DNA from: Cycas panzhihuaensis
Lineage: Eukaryota > Cycadophyta
Direction of reading: 5' to 3'
Length of the DNA: 64,000 nt
Assembly: GCA_023213395.1 (NCBI GenBank)
Contig: CM041465.1
Coordinates: 215,147,741-215,211,740, forward strand
Part shown: positions 59,601-64,000 of the stretch, one piece after another
How the letters are laid out: the number at the start of each line of letters is the position of its first letter
How positions within the stretch are numbered: the first letter of the stretch is position 1
Program-made: the position numbers and the translations under genes
Notes under the pieces: model-generated
Databases searched by the model: none
The model's input: the letters and a program-made list of their open reading frames with translations, nothing else
What the model was told of the DNA's origin: nothing

Positions 59601-60130
59601 GAGCAAGAATGACTTCTCTGTTGAAAGAAGTACAATGAAATTGAAGAAAGAGCCAAGAAGAGGACCCTGTGTGGCTAGTGATGGTGGACGTGAAGGGGTA
59701 CGAAGGCCTAGCAATGAGGTGACCCAAAGGCAAGGAAAGCTACCCCACCAACGGGGAAGAAAATGGTAGAAAAGGGGCTCTGGGGTGCCCAAATTGGCTT
59801 AAGGAAGCACAAAGGGGTGCCCGGTTAGAGGGGACACTCCCTATGGGAGTGCCAAGAGCAAAAATGGGCTGCGAAAATGAGTCCAGGGTGGCAAAACGAG
59901 CTAAATGAGTATAACTCGGGCATGCACAAGAGTGGCACGTAAAACAAGACGAGGGGGGCTTCAATAAAAATGAGGCATTTGGGGTGTCATTAATGCGCCA
60001 AGGGAAATAGGTCAAAAGGAGACCACAGAGACGAAAAGAGGAACTAGGCCAGAAAACAATGTTGGCCAGGGCAAAAATACGGTCTCGAAGGCTACCTCAG
60101 GGGCAGAAAAGGAGGAAGTACCCAACGGGG
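59601..60130. other. Tat2 region upstream of the second RNase H / of the PMD promoter
   Basis: Both strands have open pieces. On the minus strand the RNase H frame is open to 59792, possibly the start of a separate RNase H ORF. On the plus strand this DNA would be upstream of the PMD gene. No other domain is seen. Confidence 0.4.
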
Positions 60131-60134
60131 GTCC

Positions 60135-60154
60135 CGCCTATATAAGAAAACTTG
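60135..60154 (+). promoter_or_regulatory. TATA box of the antisense PMD gene (Tat2)
   Basis: CCGCCTATATAAGAAAACTT, shared with Tat1 (minus strand, 26797-26812). The predicted start codon is about 165 bp downstream. Confidence 0.6.
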
Positions 60155-60306
60155 AACGAAAAGGATGTCACTTTCACGAGCTCTTGTACGAAATCCAGAG
60201 CTCATTCTTTACACAATAGAGTGCTACCCCACTTTTGGGACATGCAGCGAGAGATACGGTTGTTGGATCGAGATGAGGAGGCAGCTAATGCGACCGAGAG
60301 GGTGAG

Positions 60307-62672
60307 ATGATGACTATACGACCTGATCTAGTGAGTGGATCGTCTAAACCTAACCTGAAATTGTAATTCAATTATAATGTTTTTTGTGAGTTTTTAATGT
60401 AGTTTTTGGGCCCCACATGGACGAGAAGTGGCCTCTCGGAGTCCAAACCGGACCCCAAAAGAGGTGGGACCAAAGCATTAGGCAACCCTGGTCCTAGTGG
60501 GCCCCGCTGGGCCCACCTAAAGGATTTTCTTTTGAGTTTTTTGGCAGGACACCCCCCCTTTTGGGGGGATGTCATTCACACCATGGCAAAGATTGCAGTA
60601 CCGTGATCTTTACCGTGGGGCCCTGATGGGACTCGGCTAAACTCCGCAGTACCATGAAGTTTAGCATGGTGCGAATGCAAACTAAAAGAAAAATAGAAAG
60701 GAGGCCCCAAGAGTCTCTAAATCTTGACCAGATGAGGCCAAGGGAGAGCCCTAAGAGGCGAAGAGTAAGTGTTGGTTATAGATTGACATGTTTGATGGCG
60801 TTTTGCAGGTAGTGACTACAGTGGAGAACCACGAAAACGTCGATATGGCCATGTTGAGCTTTTTAGAGACGATGAGCAGAGAGGATAGAGGAGTCCTATG
60901 GAGATGCAGGTTGCTAAAAGTAGTGAGGACGCCTCAGTATATGTTAGATCAGAGGTTGCTGGTTGATATAGTGTCACATTGGGATAGGCAGAGACATGTG
61001 TTCCATCTACCCCAAGTAGGGGACGTGTCAGTGACACCCAGAGACATTTGACAGATCCTAGGAGTGCCAACGATAGGGAGACCAGCCTCATTAGGAGTAT
61101 TGCCTAGCAACAAGGTGGCCTATCGAGAGGCATCTATGTTTTTTATGGGCCAGGACAAGTGGGAGAGGCGAGGAGTGCCTTTGTAGAGTATGGTACTATT
61201 TAGAGTTCCTCGTGTGAGGACGCTGATTACATTATACATTCTGTTTAAAATTTCCTAAAAATAGAACTATAGAGATATCCCAGGAGGCTAGATGGATGTA
61301 GTATGGAGGTGCAAGACTAGGGAGCATTTGGATTGGGCCACCCTCACAGCGGTGAACCTCGTCGCTTAGCTAGACGCCATTAGGGCGATAGACAGAGGTG
61401 GATTGTCTTATAACACACTATTGCAATGCTAGTTTTTTTATCATTTTGCAGCAGTGGCACCATCAAGGGAACCACACCCCATATCAGAGTGGGCACCGAT
61501 GGTGCATAGATGGAAAACCCAGTTTAAGGAGTAGAGGACCAGGCATACGTCAGGAGGTCTGTGGACGCAACGTCGCTAGATCTCCTTACCATGATCAACT
61601 ACACCTCAGATCCCTACAGATCAATGAGATGGGATAGTGATGAGGAGGCAGGAGTGATAGGGGCTATCCTTGAAGATGATGACAGCAACGATGGGGAAGA
61701 TATAAGTGATGGGGCCAGCCCATCGCGAGCTATAGAGGAGGCAGGTCCATCAGGGACTGTCGAGGAGACAAGGGGGCCTGTGACATGAGCTCGGAGGTTG
61801 AGGATCATGGAGAGACCCAAGGGGACAGCTCCACCAGTAGAGGGAGGGACGCATGCTCTGGCAGCGGAGGTAGTTGCAGAGGAGGTGCTAGAGGAGGAGG
61901 CACCAGCAACTGGTGGAGAGCCAGGGATAGAGGCCATTACATGGGCGGAGGAGCCAGCTACTGCAGCAGGTGAGGCCTTACTTTCCTCATTGTTTAATAG
62001 CTAGATGCCCACATGCTTTGATTTAGTTTTAGTTTGGTACATGGCTGGATATATACTAATATATGGCATGTTGGGTTTACAGGTACCACAGAGATCTGGT
62101 GGTTGGTAGAGGCTATGGTAAGGGAGATGTTCCCTCAGGTGTACGTAGAGGGGTAACCACCCATCCAGGTTGAGGATGCACCCAGATCGGTAGGTGCCCA
62201 TATGGTAGCATTCACCCCATTAGCGAGGGCGAGGGATATATAGGCTATAGAGTCCTAGGAGCGCGTTGCATTAAGGGGACAGCTGCAGCAAGAGCTGGAT
62301 GAGGCTTGGGGTGAGTAAGACATGCTGTAGAGTCACGTACAGGCACTAGAGGCTTAGGGAGGAGCTAGTAGAGATGCATAGGGTAGGATACAGATGGAAG
62401 TCCTAGAGGAGCATCTCCGAGGGATGGAGGAGAAGTTCTGGAGCATGGAGGAGAGACTCCGGGGAGTAGAGGGTAAGAGGGATCGTATCCACACTCAATA
62501 CAACCAACTGGTAGATTATGTGGCATCAAGGTCAAGCCGGAGTAGGACGCATACCTACATAGCGACAATGACACCGAGGAGGCCACGCAATGAGGGGAGC
62601 GAGGCAGGGAGCTCCCAGAGGCTACAGAGGAGCCTAGGAGGCATGTGGTCCCCAGGGGAGAGATCACACTGA
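60307..62672 (+). pseudogene. Plant-mobile-domain gene antisense to Tat2 (spliced, decayed)
   Basis: Exon 1 60307-60330 (MMTIRPDL), intron 1 60331-60808 (GTGAGT..TTTTGCAG), exon 2 60809-61969, intron 2 61970-62082 (GTGAGG..TTTACAG), exon 3 62083-62672. The PMD is at the start of exon 2: HWDRQRHVFHLPQVGDVSVTPRDI, then ILGVPTIGRPAS, ALPSNKVAYREAS, RRGVPL, LDWATLTAVNLVA and AVAPSREPHPISEWAPMVHRW. An acidic linker (WDSDEEAGVIGAILEDDDSNDGED) and Ala/Glu-rich stretch follow. Exon 3 ends in a Glu/Arg-rich, probably coiled-coil tail (LEEHLRGMEEKFWSMEERLRGVEG). Length would be ~590 residues. The two exon-2 reading frames are joined by a 1-nt deletion near 61500, and stops occur, for example after PRDI. 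Gene structure equals that in Tat1. PMD proteins are nuclear in plants and some are encoded by transposons; the function here is not known. Confidence 0.8.
60575..60670. promoter_or_regulatory. Palindromic GTACC modules inside intron 1 of the PMD gene (Tat2)
   Basis: Contains GCAGTACCGTGATCTTTACC and GCAGTACCATGAAGTTTAGC, 54 bp apart, each followed by TGG/ATGG. The same modules lie in the Tat LTRs and at 26258-26362. Confidence 0.65.
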
Positions 62673-63337
62673 CCAGGGGATGACACCCCCGGAGAGGGGC
62701 GACAGTAGTATAGCATTTATGTATTTGATTTTTGATAGGGGAAAGCACGGGCCTCCAAGGGGTTATATATATAGAGTCATATGATTGTACCCCCCCTGCA
62801 AGGACACCAGATTCCCATAGAGGATGTACTATGCCATATGTATGACATGACACATGATTTTGATGTATATATATAGATGGGGCAATTGGGCCCTATTTTG
62901 ATATGTATGTTTTGTTATGTATGACATAGTTGCTTTGTTATGATATTTGTTTGAGATGCACGTATTTCCTTTCATGCAAGGACATATACCTAACAGGAAC
63001 ACACACGACCACTGTGAGTAGAGGTGATAGACATATGTGGGGTTAGGAAATAGGGTGACATGCATGTCCATAAGGGAACATAGTAGGATATGCAAAGGAA
63101 ATATTGATCAAGAGGGGGAGTAACGATACTCTAGAGCGTCGTCCTAAATAGGGGATGCCCAAATAGGAGGACAAGGTCCCAAAGGAAATGGGAACATGGG
63201 TTCTACAGGAGGAACCAAAAGGAGATGAAGAGGCCATCCTAAGTCGTCATTCCACTCATGGCTAGGAGGAATGGGAACAAGCTTAAGATGGTAGTTTAGG
63301 CTCATTTCGGAGCATGGCAAAGGGATCGCCGAGAGGA
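62673..63337. other. Tat2 spacer between PMD gene and integrase
   Basis: Non-coding; homologous to 23404-24207 in Tat1. It would be the 3' untranslated DNA of two convergent genes. TATATATA lies at 62764 and 62867. Confidence 0.55.
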
Positions 63338-64000
63338 TCATGCATAAAATTTCTTGAGGAATTTTCCGTTGACAACCTTTCCAAATTCCAGGCCTTCCAA
63401 GGTGGCAATCTTCTAAGCATCATTATTAAGGCTCTCGAGAACGACGAAGGGACCAATCCATTTAGGCCCAAATTTGGTTAGGAGATCATAGAGATATTCC
63501 AGCTTGAGGACATAGTCCCCAGGGTATAAAGGATAGGTACAAAGATGTTTGTCGTAAGTCCTTCGTGAGTGGGCTTTCAAAGTAAGGTTTGCTTAGTAAG
63601 CCACTAAACGTCTCTCATCGAGAGCCTCAAGGTCTAAGAGGCAAGCCTGACAGATGGACTCCTCATCGATAAGACCTCTAGGAGAGACTCGTAGAGAGGG
63701 GATCTCCACTTCTAGTAGGAGCACCGCCTTGGTCCTATAGACTAAGGAGAATGGTGTCATTCCAGTATCTATACGGATAGAAGTATGATACACCCATAGG
63801 GTAGAAGGCAGTTGAAGATGCCAATCTCTTTGAGATTATGTGACAGTTTTCTTTAGAATGTTAATAAGGGTTTTGTTAAATGATTCAACTTGTTCGTTTG
63901 CTTGGGGGTAATAAGGAGATAAGGTCTTATGAGAAATCTTAAATTTCTTGCAAAGATCATCAATCTCCTTATTACAAAAGGGGGTTCCATTGTCTGTTAT
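63338..64000 (-). pseudogene. pol: Tat2 integrase, C-terminal half (continues beyond window)
   Basis: The minus strand enters at ITDNGTPFCNKEIDDLCKKF (second catalytic Asp), then SPYYPQANEQVESFNKTL, with the catalytic Glu in EQVE. The C-terminal domain reads YHTSIRIDTGMTPFSLVYRTKAVLLLEVEIPSLRV, then YPLYPGDYVLKLEY, FGPKWIGPFVVLESLNND and ends GKFLKKFYA with a stop at 63338. It has only a few stops (VT*SQRDW, AY*ANL, NDA*KI), fewer than Tat1. GKFLKKYYA/FYA is the same end as in Tat1. Confidence 0.9.

Larger units (their letters stand above)
57310..64000 (-). mobile_element. Tat2: Tat-type Ty3/gypsy retrotransposon, 3' part (runs off the window)
   Basis: Minus-strand element. From high to low coordinates: integrase (64000-63338), spacer, PMD gene on the opposite strand (60307-62672), second RNase H (59600-59168), PPT, 3' LTR (58821-57310). 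The order, sequence and LTR ends match Tat1. The LTR is less than half as long (1512 bp). The 5' part with gag, protease and RT lies beyond 64000. The last 5 bp before the LTR end (57305-57309, GATGG) would be the TSD. Confidence 0.9.

Noticed and set aside
61380-61450. An additional intron in the Tat2 PMD gene ending at ATTTTGCAG (61450)
   Set aside because: The reading GGLSYNTLLQC.FFYHFAAVAP continues straight across it and matches Tat1 GGLSYSTLM.YLFFDHFGAVAP without a gap.
62365-62853. 162-codon minus-strand frame as a Tat2 gene in sense orientation
   Set aside because: It overlaps exon 3 of the antisense PMD gene, whose plus-strand reading is conserved in Tat1; the minus reading has no motif.

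Overview
This is nuclear DNA from a vascular plant with a large, slowly purged genome. A gymnosperm or another giant-genome lineage is my best guess, but it is inference from old, deeply nested retrotransposons and the lineages present. I see no host gene, rRNA, tRNA or CRISPR array. Nearly everything recognisable is transposable-element DNA, almost all of it dead, with stops, frameshifts and many CG-to-TG/CA changes.

Layout. 1-2047: AT-rich filler with a 38-bp repeat. 2048-6570: complete minus-strand LTR element without recognisable coding (324-bp LTRs, LARD-like) holding a ~540-bp TA microsatellite. 6571-10989: AT-rich, unassigned. About 10990 to 50560: one old minus-strand Ty3/gypsy element (called G1), broken into pieces by later insertions. 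G1 integrase is cut by a 2.6-kb LTR element (11373-13971, TSD TAAAC) and, 98 bp further on, by a 25-kb Tat-type Ty3/gypsy element (Tat1, 14075-39165, TSD GATCC). Between G1 integrase and G1 reverse transcriptase lies a minus-strand L1-type LINE (~39660-49520), itself cut by a plus-strand Ty1/copia element (copia2, 42119-~46865). Tat1 is cut in its second RNase H by another complete copia element (copia1, 27598-35216, TSD CCATC/CCGTC). 50600-55130: a third copia fragment (copia3). 55131-57304: unassigned AT-rich DNA. 57310-64000: the 3' part of a second Tat-type element on the minus strand (Tat2), leaving the window inside its integrase.

Most interesting: Tat1 and Tat2 both carry, between integrase and the second (archaeal-type) RNase H, a gene in antisense orientation to the retroelement. 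It encodes a plant mobile domain (PMD)-like protein with an acidic linker and a coiled-coil-like tail. The two diverged copies share the same predicted gene structure: a TATA-like box, an 8-codon first exon, a ~480-500-bp phase-0 intron, a long PMD exon, a 113-bp phase-1 intron and a last exon. Palindromic GGTACC/GTGAAGTTTACC modules occur in the Tat LTRs upstream of their TATA box and again inside intron 1 of the antisense gene.

Relative order of events can be read from the nesting: G1 is oldest; the small LTR element, Tat1, the LINE and perhaps copia3 came later; copia1 landed in Tat1 and copia2 in the LINE. By-eye LTR identity is roughly 90% for copia1 and for sampled parts of Tat1, so even the youngest layers are old.
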